The notes beneath the pieces were generated by a model. The model did not search any database and had not been told where the DNA came from. It saw only the letters and a program-made list of their open reading frames with translations. 64,000 bases of DNA from Linum tenue (taxonomy: Eukaryota > Streptophyta > Magnoliopsida > Malpighiales > Linaceae): NCBI GenBank assembly GCA_946122785.1, contig CAMGYJ010000005.1, positions 64,492,200 to 64,556,199 on the forward strand. Direction: 5' to 3'. Positions 21,453-32,700 of the stretch are shown in pieces. Position 1 is the first letter of the stretch; each line of letters opens with the position of its first letter. The position numbers and the translations under genes are program-made.

Positions 21453-21640
21453 CTATTTAAAACTTATGTTGCTTAAAACCTACCTCCTTTATTTTCCACT
21501 CTTTCCCCTCTCTTCTTCTACCTCTTTAGGCGTTAGACCGGAGGGCTTTCTGGAGGTCGTTTTGAAATCCGACGTAGGTCGGACCAAGTCCAAGTGTCCA
21601 ACCGTGGGTCTGATAGGGGTTTGACAACCTTGATCCAACT
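21453..21640. mobile_element. Right half of the MITE-like element split by the retrotransposon
   Basis: Ends GGTTTGACAACCTT, the inverse of the start at 12838. It carries CCGACGTAGGTCGGACC, a local inverted repeat similar to the GGTCCGACCGG of the left half. Confidence 0.6.
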
Positions 21641-22140
21641 TCATTTTTCTGAATCATGAGGGAGGTAGTTTTTTTTTTTTTTGGAACACTTACTAAGAAA
21701 GTACTCAAAGGTAGTGACAAAATAAGAGAAGTTTCACAACCTCATTCCCATACAAATTGATGGATTGAAGTTAAATTTTTCATATCAAATTCATCTATTA
21801 CAACACTGTGAACTCCATAAACGGACACACGGTTTTGAAGATAATAAAGGTGACGAAGAGCAATCTTAGAAAAAGTTCATTACATGGGTATATTTAAGTT
21901 CTTCAAAATAATGTTTCATAATTATAAATATTTTGCCATTAATTTTGCGTTAAGTGAAATGCATGATAACAATGAAGAGTGTGACATATTTTGAGGTACT
22001 GAATTTGGCAGTGAAGATAATGACGTTATTGAGATGAAGGAAGAGATTGTTGATGGCGGATATGGAAATTCCAATGATGGAGGAAAGAGCGAGTGGTTAA
22101 TAAAATTTATGACTTGGATGAAGTACCTTCTACTAGCACG
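21641..22140. other. Intergenic DNA beside the LINE
   Basis: AT-rich, no gene supported. Part of it (about 22030-22090, GAAGAGATTGTTGATGGCGG) resembles sequence on the far side of the LINE (about 26750-26810), so the LINE may have landed within, or next to, a duplicated segment. Confidence 0.5.
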
Positions 22141-22149
22141 GTTTTTTTT

Positions 22150-22660
22150 CCTTCCGTTGAATCAGTTGCTTTTATTTCCAAGTAAGAAACTGATACAACG
22201 AAGTGGGAACACAAAGGTTCCCATGAGCCAACAGAACCACACTACCCCGCTCTACTAGCTGAGTTTACTTACAAAATAAGAAACAAAGAAAACCTATAAG
22301 TATCCCAACCCTATCAGTGCATCTCGAACTCCCCTGTTTCCACAAGCTATAAACATCAAATCCATCTTAATCAACTTAGCTACTTGCTCAAGAACACGAA
22401 AGGGCGAGCCTTGAATCACTCTACATCATTCTTTCCATATAAACGTCACCATCATGCACCAGATAAGATCATGTCATTTCCCTTCTTGAGAGGTTACTGT
22501 TGTGCTCACTGTATGCACCATGGCGTCCCAATCGCTATGCTGCAGCAATTGGCACTTCATGACAGAGGGAAGTCTACGTGAAAAGGAACAAGGAAGAAAC
22601 ATATGGTTCCAAGTCTCAACATCCCGACCACGGAGAGGAAAAGAAACATCTCTGATCTTA
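22150..22660 (-). pseudogene. LINE C-terminal tail, strongly decayed
   Basis: Reverse-strand frames show DVETWNHMFLPC, matching the HxxxxC end of the zinc-binding domain, then TFIWKE, typical of the region after it. Many stops follow until the poly(T) at 22142-22149. Confidence 0.6.
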
Positions 22661-22662
22661 CC

Positions 22663-24218
22663 TCATTTCAATAACTTGTCTTGTGTAACAATGGCTTTCT
22701 TCATTACAATCCAAGCAATCAAGTTGTATCGAGGTGGACAGTTACTACTCCATACAAGCTTGTACCACGAGACCTTTGAAGCTTTACTCCTTAACGTTTT
22801 CCAAACTCTTCGACTCGAATAAACCAGCATCTCCTTTGAGTCCCAATAGACAGTATCGTTCTGCTTATGCATCCATGGTAAAATAATAGCCCTCATTTTG
22901 AGCAACCTTCACCAAGTCCACGAGCTACTATATTGCACCTTCAAAGACCATAAGTCACTTTGGCCACACTTGTACTCATACATCCATGCAACCCATAGTG
23001 CCCCTGAGTTCATTAGGAATAACCAAAGCATTCGGATAGTGCACGCTTGGTTCGAAGCAAGCAAATCCTTCACCCCCAGACCACCCTCCTGTTTTGGAAG
23101 AGCTACAGAGTCCCAAGCCACTTTAGCCTTGCATTCATCAGTCCCATGCCATAAGAATTGAGAGCATACCTTTCGAATTCGCTTAAGAGCTTTCTTAGAG
23201 AGAACAAAGAGCTGCATCCAGAATTGAACAACTCCCAAAATCACAGAATTTAGTAGCTGCAATCTCCCTGCACAAGTCAGCTTCTTTTCTCGCCACGATC
23301 GAATCCTCTTGGTAATCTTTTCAACCAGAATGTCAATTTCCTTTGATGATAACTTGCCAGTCATCAAGGGTAAACCCAGGTAACATACAGGTAAATCCCC
23401 TTCCCTAAATCCAGATATAGCCAAAGCATTGCTCTTTTATTTAATGGATTCTCCACCAAAGTAGATTTCACACTTGGCAGAGTTACTCTTAATCCCAGAT
23501 ACCTGATAAAATTGTTGCACAATCGTCTTGACCTGGAGAATTGCTTGAGCAGATCCAGTAGTGAACACAAGTAGGTCATCTGCAAAGCACATATGATTCA
23601 AAGCAATTCTCCTGCATTGAGGAAGGAAAGGAATCACCCCGACTGACTAGCAGATTTCAACATGGTAGACAAACCCTCCATAGCAATGGTAAAAAGATAT
23701 GGTGACAAAGGGTCACCTTGACAGACTCCTTTCCTAGCCCTAAAGAAACCATAGAGGCTGCCATATACATTTATACTATAGTGAGCAATTTGAATACAAC
23801 TCCTAATCCACATCAGAAACTTCTCAGAGAAGCTCATGGCACTCATCATAAGAAAGAGATACCTCCAATTAACAGAATCGAACGCCTTCATGATACCAAT
23901 CTTAATTTCACAACGTAAAGACAGACCAATCCTATTATACCCACTAACCAGTTCCTGTGCTAGGAGAATATTGTCCATGATGCTCCTCCCTTTGATGAAA
24001 TCCAATTGAGTATTACTAACGATCAAGGGCATAACTTCTCTAATTCCTTTAGCAAGAATCTTAGCTATTATTTTGTATAAGAGATTTTTCCAAGAAATAG
24101 GTCTAAAGTTCTTCCAAGTGTTAGCACTAGAGATTTTTGTAATTATGGACACTGCAGTAGAGTTAACTCCACTAGGGAGGTTACCTGAGTTGAAGAAGTA
24201 GAGGATCCCTCTTATCAC
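22663..24218 (-). pseudogene. LINE reverse transcriptase and zinc-binding C-terminus, broken
   Basis: 23634-24218 has the fingers/palm motifs NFRPISW, QLDFIKGRSI, and KAFDSVNW (motif A). 23437-23637 has the catalytic FADDLLVF (motif C) in another frame. 22909-23424 gives the thumb-like YLGLPL and LTCAGRLQLLNSV. 22663-22905 matches the zf-RVT region (WKTLRSKASKVSWYKLVW). At least three frameshifts or stops separate these pieces. Confidence 0.88.
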
Positions 24219-24808
24219 ATCAGCACCAATAATCGTCCATGCCTTCTTGTAGAAACTAGCTGAAACCCCATATGGCCCTGGAGCCTTTTTGGGAATTCAT
24301 GCCAAACACAACATTTCTAATCTCCTCTGCTGTGACTGCCTGAACAAGAGTCTCACACTCAACAGAAGGTATTTGCTTTTGAACCATTTGAATCACCTCT
24401 TCTTCACTAGGATTGATTTCCAAATTAGCTTCCCCTAATAGTTTTTTTTATAAAAGTCAATCACTTCCTCTAAAATCTGATCAGACTGAAAAATCTCCTC
24501 TCCTGACTCCTTTACCAACTTCCTGATAGCTCGCTTTGCATTACGAATCTTCACGCTTGATGAAAGAAATTTGAATTCTTGTCCCCAACTGTTAACCATG
24601 ACACCCTGGACTTCCTTAGCTTGTGCAATTCAACTTTAACCCCTTTTACTTGATCTGGAATATTCCTATACACCTCCTTATTGAATTTCTTTAAAGCCTT
24701 TTTAACCTCACGCAACTTGCCCTGAACAATCTGTAAAGGTTTCCCAGAGATCTCAAACTTCCAAGCATTCTCAACAATTTCCAGAAAAGTGGATGCTCAG
24801 CCCAAAAC

Positions 24809-25478
24809 TCAAAAATATTTAAAGGGTTTTGGCAGAGACTTAACTGGAGCTGCCGTACTTACTTGCACCCCACAATGATGAGAAAAATTTACAGGTAAAA
24901 CTTCTATAGAAAAATCCTTGAAAAATTCAATCCATTCCAAAATAACCAACGCTCTGTCCAACTTCCTGGCTATAGGGTTATTAACCTGTCTATTAGTCCA
25001 TGTGTATTGAGGTCCAATAGTTTTGTAATCTAGCAACTCCATCTCCCCAATTCAGAAATTGAATTCATCCATACTAGCAGTAGAGCGCCTCTGGTTAGAT
25101 GTTTCATCCGGCAAAGTCTCCACCTACTATCCAAGGAAGTCCAACAACCTTCAGCTTTGCAATCTCCTTATAAGTACTCTGGCGCTCTGCTTCATCATTG
25201 GAAGCATAGACAACCGTCAAGAAAAAGCTATCCTTATTTACATCCTCTACCAAACAATGAACATAATTCTTCCCAGGCTTTATCACATGAAGCTTAATCC
25301 CAGGGTCCCAAAATAGCCATACAAGACCTAATTTGGAATCAACACAGTTTAGGCATTTCTCCCACCCAGCAAACACCTCTTCTACACCCTCTTTCTCCTT
25401 CTCAGCCTTTATACGAGTTTCAAGAACTGCTACTACATCTACTTTATTATCGTTTTGAAGTTGGGAGCTTCCCCCCAC
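24809..25478 (-). pseudogene. LINE endonuclease domain (EEP family), broken
   Basis: 25104-25478 contains VAVLETRIK, GLVWLFWD and PWIVGGDF, the E, W and GDF(N) landmarks of the endonuclease/exonuclease/phosphatase fold. 24809-25042 contains GPQYTWTNRQ and ARKLDRALV, the C-terminal TWTN and LDR motifs. A frame change separates the two parts, and the expected N after GDF is replaced. Confidence 0.85.
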
Positions 25479-25908
25479 CCTTCTTCAGATCCTTTTTAGT
25501 CTCCTTTTTCTTTGGAGCTTCCGGAACCATGCTTGCCTCTTTATCACCAAGCTTACCTAAAACACTGAATGATGAGATTGTAACTTGTATGGAGCCTTTA
25601 GAATAGCAAGACCCTAGGAGTAGCCCCATTAACCACTCTCTAGAATTCATCCTCGGAGGGAAACTTAGGCGAAGAAGACCCAGCCACCACCTGAAATGAT
25701 TTCTCCAGATTCTGAGGAGCAATCCTGCCTCCATCAAGCATTGACTGGTAAAAATAGCCTACAATTGAGGATCATCATACACCACCACTTCCTTATCCTT
25801 TCCACTCTCAACTTGCTTATCCACTACATCAGCCTGAGACACCACTGCTTCCACAACTGTTTGAACCTGAGTAGAAACATCATGAACCCGTTGTACCTTA
25901 GCCACCCA

Positions 25909-26712
25909 CTATTCCCCCTGATGAGTTGGACAAGAACCAGTTAACCCAAATAGATTGCAGACGTGGCAAACAGGAGGCAAGTTACAATAGGCGACCCTTA
26001 TACGGATGGAAGAATCATCATCCGGCCAAATTAGAATATGATCAGGACATTCACTCTCGACAATAAGTTCTACCAAAACTTTAGCAAATCCATGTATATC
26101 TCCCATTCGAGTAGTATGATCAACTCCTAGAGGAACACCAACCCAACTAGCAATTCTACTCAGCCCTTGAAAATCATTGTACTCAAGAGGGACATTGGGA
26201 TAGATTCACCCAAATTGGCAGAGTTTTCCTCCCTAAATCCTCAAAACTGGTACAAGGAACTCAGGTCATAAGATAGAGCAAGTTATTAAACCAGAACCAT
26301 GGACCATTCTCAAGAATCCCCTCACAAACCTTCTGATTAGGCAACTGAATCAATAGCATCTTATCATAGAGCAAGGAAACCCTAACCAGCCCATCCCTTC
26401 CCCAGAGCTTGTTTACCCATCAATGCAAAACATAGAGCGGGGGAGGATCTTGCAGGAATTTCCCAACAAGATTGTTCTTCAATCGAGCCGCTCCCGCTTC
26501 CCGAAACACTTTAGGCATCCACAGTGCTCCATTGACGATCTCCGAGGAAAATATGTAAGGCGGTTGGCCTCAGAGATACCAAATATCGATGCCCAGGGTT
26601 TCGAAGGGATCCCCCGACTATCGCTCTTTGGCACCTCCGATGCCTGAGAAGACACCGCAACACTCTCCTCACACATACTAGCACAAAATTGATGTTTCGT
26701 GTTTTTGAACAT
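25909..26712 (-). pseudogene. LINE ORF1-like fragments (DUF4283 / CCHC type)
   Basis: The N-terminal part reads KPWASIFGISEANRLTYFP, typical of plant LINE ORF1 starts. After frame breaks comes the segment ending RVAYCNLPPVCHVCNLFGLT, with C-x2-C then a later Cys/His, resembling the zf-CCHC_4 region that follows DUF4283. Stops and shifts occur between about 26110 and 26480. Confidence 0.7.
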
Positions 26713-26720
26713 TTTAACAT

Positions 26721-27823
26721 TGAAATTTGGTTTTCATTGAAATTTAGGAGAAGAAGGACGAGACTATTGATGGTGAATATAAAAATTTCATTAATGAAGA
26801 CGAAGCCATGTTAAGATTTGTTACGGCGAAGCAATCAAAAAGAAATTAAAAAGAAAATTTGCACTAATTTCTAACAACAAAGAATACATTGAAGTCCATT
26901 TTGAATACTAATTTTAATGAGTTGTATTTTTACTTTTGATAAAAACTTTTGTTCATGAATATAATAATAAAAATATCATGGATCATATGATGTATGTCGT
27001 TTTGTGATATTTTTAATTAGTAAGTGAATTATTTTGATTTTTTCATTGTACCAAAAAAATATAATTTTGTTCAAACAATTAATATTATTATTCATATTAT
27101 TGAAGTGATCCATCCGGCTGTATATGTATTAATGTAGGTGAATATGGATATTTAGGAAAGATTGATCTAATTAATCATTAAGTGTAAGGTTCGAATCATT
27201 TCAAAGTATTAACTTTTCAAAAAATTTGTTAGAAGTTATATTTTTTTAATTAGAATATTCTATTGGTTATTTTCCAAGAACGAAAACACGGCGAAACACC
27301 GTCTCACAATAAGAGAATGGCAAAAATAAATAGTAGGTGAGATATCGAATAGCCGGTTGTTGGATGACAAGAATACATACCGGGGGCTCGGCTAATTGGT
27401 AAGAAGAAGGAGGTCGGTGGTTGTTGGAAAATTATAAATATTTCTCGATCGCCGTCTTGTCTTGTTTGCGTTTGGCCGAGTTGGCTGCCAGGAAGCTACC
27501 CAAAAGTACTGCCACGTAGCCTTTTTCTTGTTGAAAGTTTATTTGTCAACTAGTTGGCATTCATTGTTGAGTTTGTAGACCCTCTTTTTTATCAATGCCC
27601 CTTTATTCTGATTATAATCAAAATTGACTTGTATCTGATAACATTACACTACATCTCAACCCAAATCCACTAAATGTGGGTATTTTTTTGGCTGATTCCT
27701 AGCGTTATGAATCAGTAGCGTGGACATTTTGCAACCATTAATTGGTAGAGTAAAAGGCATAGTGGAAAGTTAGAAAAACATTTAAAACATGTTTTTGGGT
27801 ATCCTACTCAACCGCCTCCGGGT
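26721..27823. other. AT-rich intergenic DNA
   Basis: No gene, RNA or clean element boundary is recognised. Composition is strongly AT up to 27270, then mixed. Confidence 0.6.
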
Positions 27824-28285
27824 TTGGCCACTATGGTACAATCAGTTACCTGTATGTGGGATGGGGCAATCATGCATGGGTCTCATTCAGTAGGTGGAAT
27901 TGTGCTTAAGGATCTCGCTGGGAATATTCTTCTGGCTCGTGGCGTGCATTTTCCGGGCCTCGATAATCCGTTGGTGGCTGAAGTGCTGGCTCTTCGGGAA
28001 GCGTTGGCATGGTGTCTGGACTTGGGTTTCCAGGATGCGTGTTTCCAAGGTGACGCTCAGATTATCATTGACACAATTGCTAGGAGGGATGCAAATGATG
28101 TCCAGATTGGGGCAGTGTTAGAGGAGCTTATTGGGATATTTACTAGTCATAGTGCTCTTAAAGTTCGCTTTGTAGGTCGGAGTAACAATAGGGTAGCCCA
28201 TTTGGTGGCTAGAAAGGCTCTTGCTTTGCACCCGGCTACAAGTCGTTATTTTGATTTCCAGACCTGGCTGGTTTCTAGGATGTAA
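27824..28285 (+). CDS. RNase H-like protein (RVT_3 type), LINE-derived fragment
   Basis: An intact 153-codon frame in which VGGIVLKDLAGNILLARG, a conserved E with LALREAL (AEVLALREALAW), GDAQIIIDTI and NNRVAHLVARKAL match the plant-specific RNase H fold found at the C-terminus of non-LTR retrotransposons and in small stand-alone genes. The first catalytic Asp region reads WDGAIMHG, where families usually have N-x-D-G. The ATG and the TAA at the end are intact; a short A-run follows about 45 bp later (28325-28333), compatible with a LINE 3' end. A 5'-truncated LINE copy is the simplest reading; a domesticated RNase H gene is less likely but not excluded. Confidence 0.65.
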   Translation: MATMVQSVTCMWDGAIMHGSHSVGGIVLKDLAGNILLARGVHFPGLDNPLVAEVLALREALAWCLDLGFQDACFQGDAQIIIDTIARRDANDVQIGAVLEELIGIFTSHSALKVRFVGRSNNRVAHLVARKALALHPATSRYFDFQTWLVSRM

Positions 28286-28647
28286 TATCTTTTGATCCAA
28301 TCAATATAAATGATTATCTTTTGTAAAAAAAAGGTTATTGATTTAAAATAATACTAAAATAGGACCCTCATGAGCATAATAAGAGACTGGAAAAAATAAA
28401 TTACTTGGGTACATATGGAGTATAATTTTCCAGAGATCGTCTATTTGATATTGTTTATAGTTTCATTAATTAGTATTGTTCTTGCGAGAGTAATCTTGTC
28501 CTCCTATCAATGCCACCACCTCTTCCACCGTCTTCACGCCGCCGCGAGGTCACTCCATTCCTCCTCCTTTCCTCATCCTCTGTTTTTTTTTTTTTCAAAT
28601 CTGTGATTTTTCAGATTCCGTATTTGATTTTTTTGTGTGTTAATCTC
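28286..28647. other. Intergenic DNA with no supported gene
   Basis: Holds the short A-run after the RNase H ORF and an open frame at 28415-28606 with a hydrophobic N-terminus but no family match. A T11 run lies at about 28585. Confidence 0.5.
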
Positions 28648-28755
28648 TAGTGGTAGTAATTTTCATCTGGTAGCGTACCGCTACCATTAATTACTAGTAG
28701 CGCTACTAGTGGTAGTGGTAGCGTATCACTAGACAAAAAGCACTACCACTGGCGC
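28648..28755. repeat. Compact palindromic cluster
   Basis: TAGTGGTAGT at the left faces ACTACCACT at the right. Inside are GGTAGCG-TAC-CGCTACC (about 28670-28686) and the perfect 18-bp palindrome ACTAGTAGCGCTACTAGT (28693-28710). Likely a very short foldback element. Confidence 0.7.
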
Positions 28756-28944
28756 ATTGATGGAGTGATACTTGTTTGCAGGTGGTCGGAGCGAGTCTAA
28801 TTGAAAGATTTTATCGAAGAAAGTCAGCCGGTCAAATTGGAGTGACTGCTTGGAAAGGAAGAGAGAGATAGGAAGAGAGACAAGATCTGACCCCTCATCC
28901 AGGCTAAGAGAAAACAGAGGAGAAAGTAATGGTAAAATTTAGGG
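28756..28944. other. Short intergenic stretch
   Basis: Purine-rich segment (GAGAGAGATAGGAAGAGAGA near 28861). No gene supported. Confidence 0.5.
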
Positions 28945-29440
28945 TTAATATTTTTATCTAGTCCGAATTTTTCTCATATTTAACATCCTGGTCAATTCTT
29001 TTGGTATTTAACACCGTGACCCGAACTAACTCTACAGTCTATAGTTTACTAATTTGGCCATACCAGAGCGTTGACCGTTAGTTTTGATGGTCAAGGTCGT
29101 TGATTAACGGTCAACCCGCCACGTCATTTCCCAGTCAAAATAAATAAACTTAAAAAATTCCAACTTTCCACATAATTCCTAAAAATTATCATAATTAAAT
29201 TAAAAACTAAAACAAAAATTAATTTTTTTTAGAAATATATTATGTGGAATTTATGAAATTTAGGAGTTTTTTAAGTTTATTTATACTGATTGGGCAATGA
29301 CATGGCGGGTTGACCGTTGATCAATAACCTTGACTATCAAAACTAACAATCAACTCTCGAATTTGATAAAAAAAACTAATGTTGAATATCAAAAGAATTG
29401 ACAAAAATGTCAAATGTGGAAAAAGTTCAGTTCAAACAAA
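28945..29440. mobile_element. Foldback MITE upstream of the transporter gene
   Basis: The left arm contains GGTCAATTCTTTTGGTATT, GTTAGTTTTGATGGTCAAGG and CGGTCAACCCGCCACGTCAT. The right arm carries all three in reverse order and orientation with about 10-15% difference. The arms are about 230 bp with little loop. No coding sequence. The outer edges are approximate. Confidence 0.8.
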
Positions 29441-29709
29441 TATATGGACTATACGCCACCAATCAATATTCATATTCATATTCATATGACCACCACCATT
29501 TCTTTCTTTCCTCCATTCATGAAGCCCTTCTTTCCTCTCACCTACCTCCCCCACCAATTCTTATAATCCCCCATTCCCCTTTCCTAGTCTTCGCCACCAT
29601 ACATATTAAAAAAAAAAGAAGAAAAAACAGAGTCTCTAGCTACCAACCTTGTATTGTTTTTGTACATTCCCCTTTGGCTTTTCCCCTTCCCCTGCCTCAC
29701 CCATCGTCA

Positions 29710-32700
29710 ATGGCGGCTAATTCCCTGGCGCCTTCCTACTCACCAAATTCTTCATGTTTCTTGCGTTCACGTCCGAATTTAATTCCTCTACCAGGGAGAA
29801 CGAGTATCAATTTGAGATTACGTAGACCCATCCCGTCCATTAAATGGGAGAATACAACGATTACTGGTCATGATGTGGCGGAGAGGCAGAGAGGCGGCGG
29901 AAGGAGGCGGTGGTCGGTTAGGTGCGCGGCGGAAGGGATGGAGAGGGGGATGCTTATGGGAGGAAGAGAAGCCGCCGCCGGTGAGATTGCCGGAGCGTTG
30001 TCGACGGTGCCGGAGAGGTACACGGTGGTGGCTCTAACGGCGTTAGTGATGTGCCTCTGCAATGCTGACCGGGTCGTAATGTCAGTCGCCGTCGTGCCTC
30101 TCGCCGCCAAGTTCGGCTGGTCCAGCTCCTTCTTGGGAATTGTCCAGGTAACACCGCTTTCTCACGACGCAAACAGTCACTAAGTTTCATATTAATAATC
30201 AAAATGGTTACCAAATTTTTGATTTCTAACAAACCTACTTTCATCTTGACGACAAAACATCTAAATCTAAATCTGATCTGAATCTAAAGAATTTATTATA
30301 ATAATTTTGGCAAAAGAAAAATCTAAAAAATTTATTATAGACTTTCTATATTATTTTTATAATCATCTAAAAAACGCAACTGGATCATTTCTTCCCACCT
30401 CTTTTAGTTGTAACGGCCTATTAAACTATAATTGCTGTACTTTATCTTTTCTAACACTTTGGGCGGTGGGTGTAAACTCACCATTAATCAACCTCTACTC
30501 TAAACAAAATTTCCCATCCTGGATTTCTGAAATATTTTTTGGAAGATTTGTAATCCAAGATTTAGAGTAGAATATAATAAAATAATTTAAAATGGAGTGA
30601 CTGACCATAAAACTTTGATATGGTTGATGCCATGGTCGTAAAGCTACGTTTTATAAACAAAATGTAGCCTAATATTCAATCAATAAATAAAATTATTACA
30701 ACAATATTATTTAAAGAATTTAAATAGTAAATAAATTGAAAATTAATCAATTAACTAGAATCACCTGAATATGTTATGAGAACTTAATTGAGTCAGAGAG
30801 AAACATAGAAGAATCGAAGAGTAAAAACAAAAAAGCAAAGAGAGAAAGTGATAAGTTTTTAGTCTAACGTTAAGTTTATTACGAACTATTTACAATTGAT
30901 TTACTCTTTGTTTTTCTTTTTATTGTTGTTGCTTTGTTCCTTGCTGTAGTTAACATTAATAATAAGAGACATAAACAATCTTACTTCTCTTTTTTTTTTT
31001 CTAGAAAAACAGCAAAAAGGATGTGCTTTCTTATATGTTTTGGAAAAAAGTCTAATAAGAAACAAATATTCCTACTCATGTGTTCCATTCATTCTTTTAG
31101 ACTTTGGATTTAATTGTTTTTGGTATTAGACATATAATCAAAGCCAAATATATTAATTTTCTATTTTTTAATTTATAATTCAGACCCAGTACTCATAAAA
31201 ATATTTAGTATTATACACAATGGAGAACCTAAGATTGAGGCCTTTGACTGGAGGCCCTGTGCCGAAAGGTCTCCTCGCACACCCACAGGGGCGGCTCTGG
31301 TTGATGCGACAAAGGTTTAGTTTATATTTTTAAAATAAATAGACGTGTAGAGGTCATACTTAACTTCAACCAAATAGATATTAATTCCTTCTCAAAATTG
31401 GATCAATTTTTGTGAGGATTTTGGTCTTAGTTGAGAAATAGATATTATCATAAGTACAATAACTTCAAGGAATAGTTATGAACGAAGTAGAAGCTCAAAA
31501 GTTGTTGGAGATCAATAGGAGATTAATAAATGAGTACAAAATCAAGTAGCAAAAAATATGAATTAATTGGTCATTGATAGCTAACTACCCTGATAAAGCA
31601 ACGTGTATAAAAGTTCTTATGTTAGTTTTCAAAATTTATTGATTGAGAACGCAACATCTTAAGTGGAAAATTTCGTTGATATTGTCTCAAAATTTATATG
31701 AAACTACTATGGGTCTCATATTATGTATTAGAAGCACAAGATTTTTATTCTATATAAATTCAATCAACATAAAATATTAACTAGCTGAATTTTTTAATTA
31801 TGTTGTTAAATAATTATTAATAATAAAACTATAAAGTCGTTGGGCAGGTCACAAAGCTAGTATTAATAGTAATTTTGTTTGTTCTCCTTCATATTTCCCT
31901 CCAAACTACCCGTTCAAAATTTTCAACATAAAAAATATACCTAGTTAAAAAGAAAACATTAATCAACATTTAACCTGTGTACTAGAGAATGCTATAAGAT
32001 CCAACAATAACTCGAATTATTGGGACCAACTAGCTAGTTTATGATATGGTATTAGAGTTTGGTTTGGCCAAAGTGGTCATGTGTTCGAATCTCCACGACC
32101 CCTAATATTAACAGTTGATTAAAGCACAAGGTATGGTGAGTCTGTTAAACTTTAAGCCTGTGAGTTGACTTTCGTTTGAGCGGACGTATTAGAGAATACT
32201 ATAAGATCCAACATAACATTCTGCTAATAACTCGAGTTATTGGGACCAACTAGTTTATGGCACCGTGTAACTAAACTTGGCTTGTCCAGTTGTCGACCAA
32301 CCCTTCCATTGGGTTATTGATTGAGTTAAATTGTTTGATGTCCACAGTCGTCGTTTCTATGGGGTTATATATTCTCGTCGCTAATTGGAGGAGCATTAGT
32401 GGACAAATACGGAGGGAAGAAAGTGCTGGCTTGGGGAGTCGCCTTATGGTCTTTAGCCACCGTCCTAACTCCATTGGCCGCCAATCATTCGACCCTCAGT
32501 CTTTTAGCAGTTCGAGCCTTCTTCGGGCTTGCCGAAGGCGTCGCTCTTCCTTCCATGACCACCCTCTTGTCCAGGTAACATGATTATTAAAAAAAAAAAA
32601 AAACAATTGGGGGCTCGAATCTTATTATCTGCTCATTCTGATTGTGTCGGATTGTCGTAGGTGGTTCCCGAGCAATGAACGCGCGACTGCCGTTGGGATC

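Larger units (their letters stand above)
22141..26720 (-). mobile_element. Plant L1-type LINE, degenerate
   Basis: Reading right to left it has ORF1-like sequence with a CCHC region, then an apurinic-type endonuclease, reverse transcriptase, a zinc-binding C-terminal domain and a short run of T on the plus strand (22142-22149) corresponding to its poly(A) tail. This domain order is that of plant L1 non-LTR retrotransposons. Frameshifts and stops separate the domains, so it cannot encode working proteins. The 5' end is placed near the first ORF1-like ATG (about 26710) and may lie slightly further right. Confidence 0.85.

Noticed and set aside
29398..29709. In-frame N-terminal extension of the transporter ORF to the ATG-less region at 29398
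   Set aside because: It overlaps the MITE end, is low-complexity (Tyr/Ser and His runs), and the downstream ATG at 29710 in a good context is followed by a plausible transit peptide.
32047..32120. tRNA gene
   Set aside because: Box A- and box B-like sequences are present, but no cloverleaf or acceptor stem can be drawn; it is better read as a SINE-like repeat.
32290..32583. 97-codon ORF over exon 2 of the transporter
   Set aside because: It is a shadow frame; the true frame gives SSFLWGYIFSSLIGG, which matches the PHT4 family and joins exons 1 and 3 in phase.
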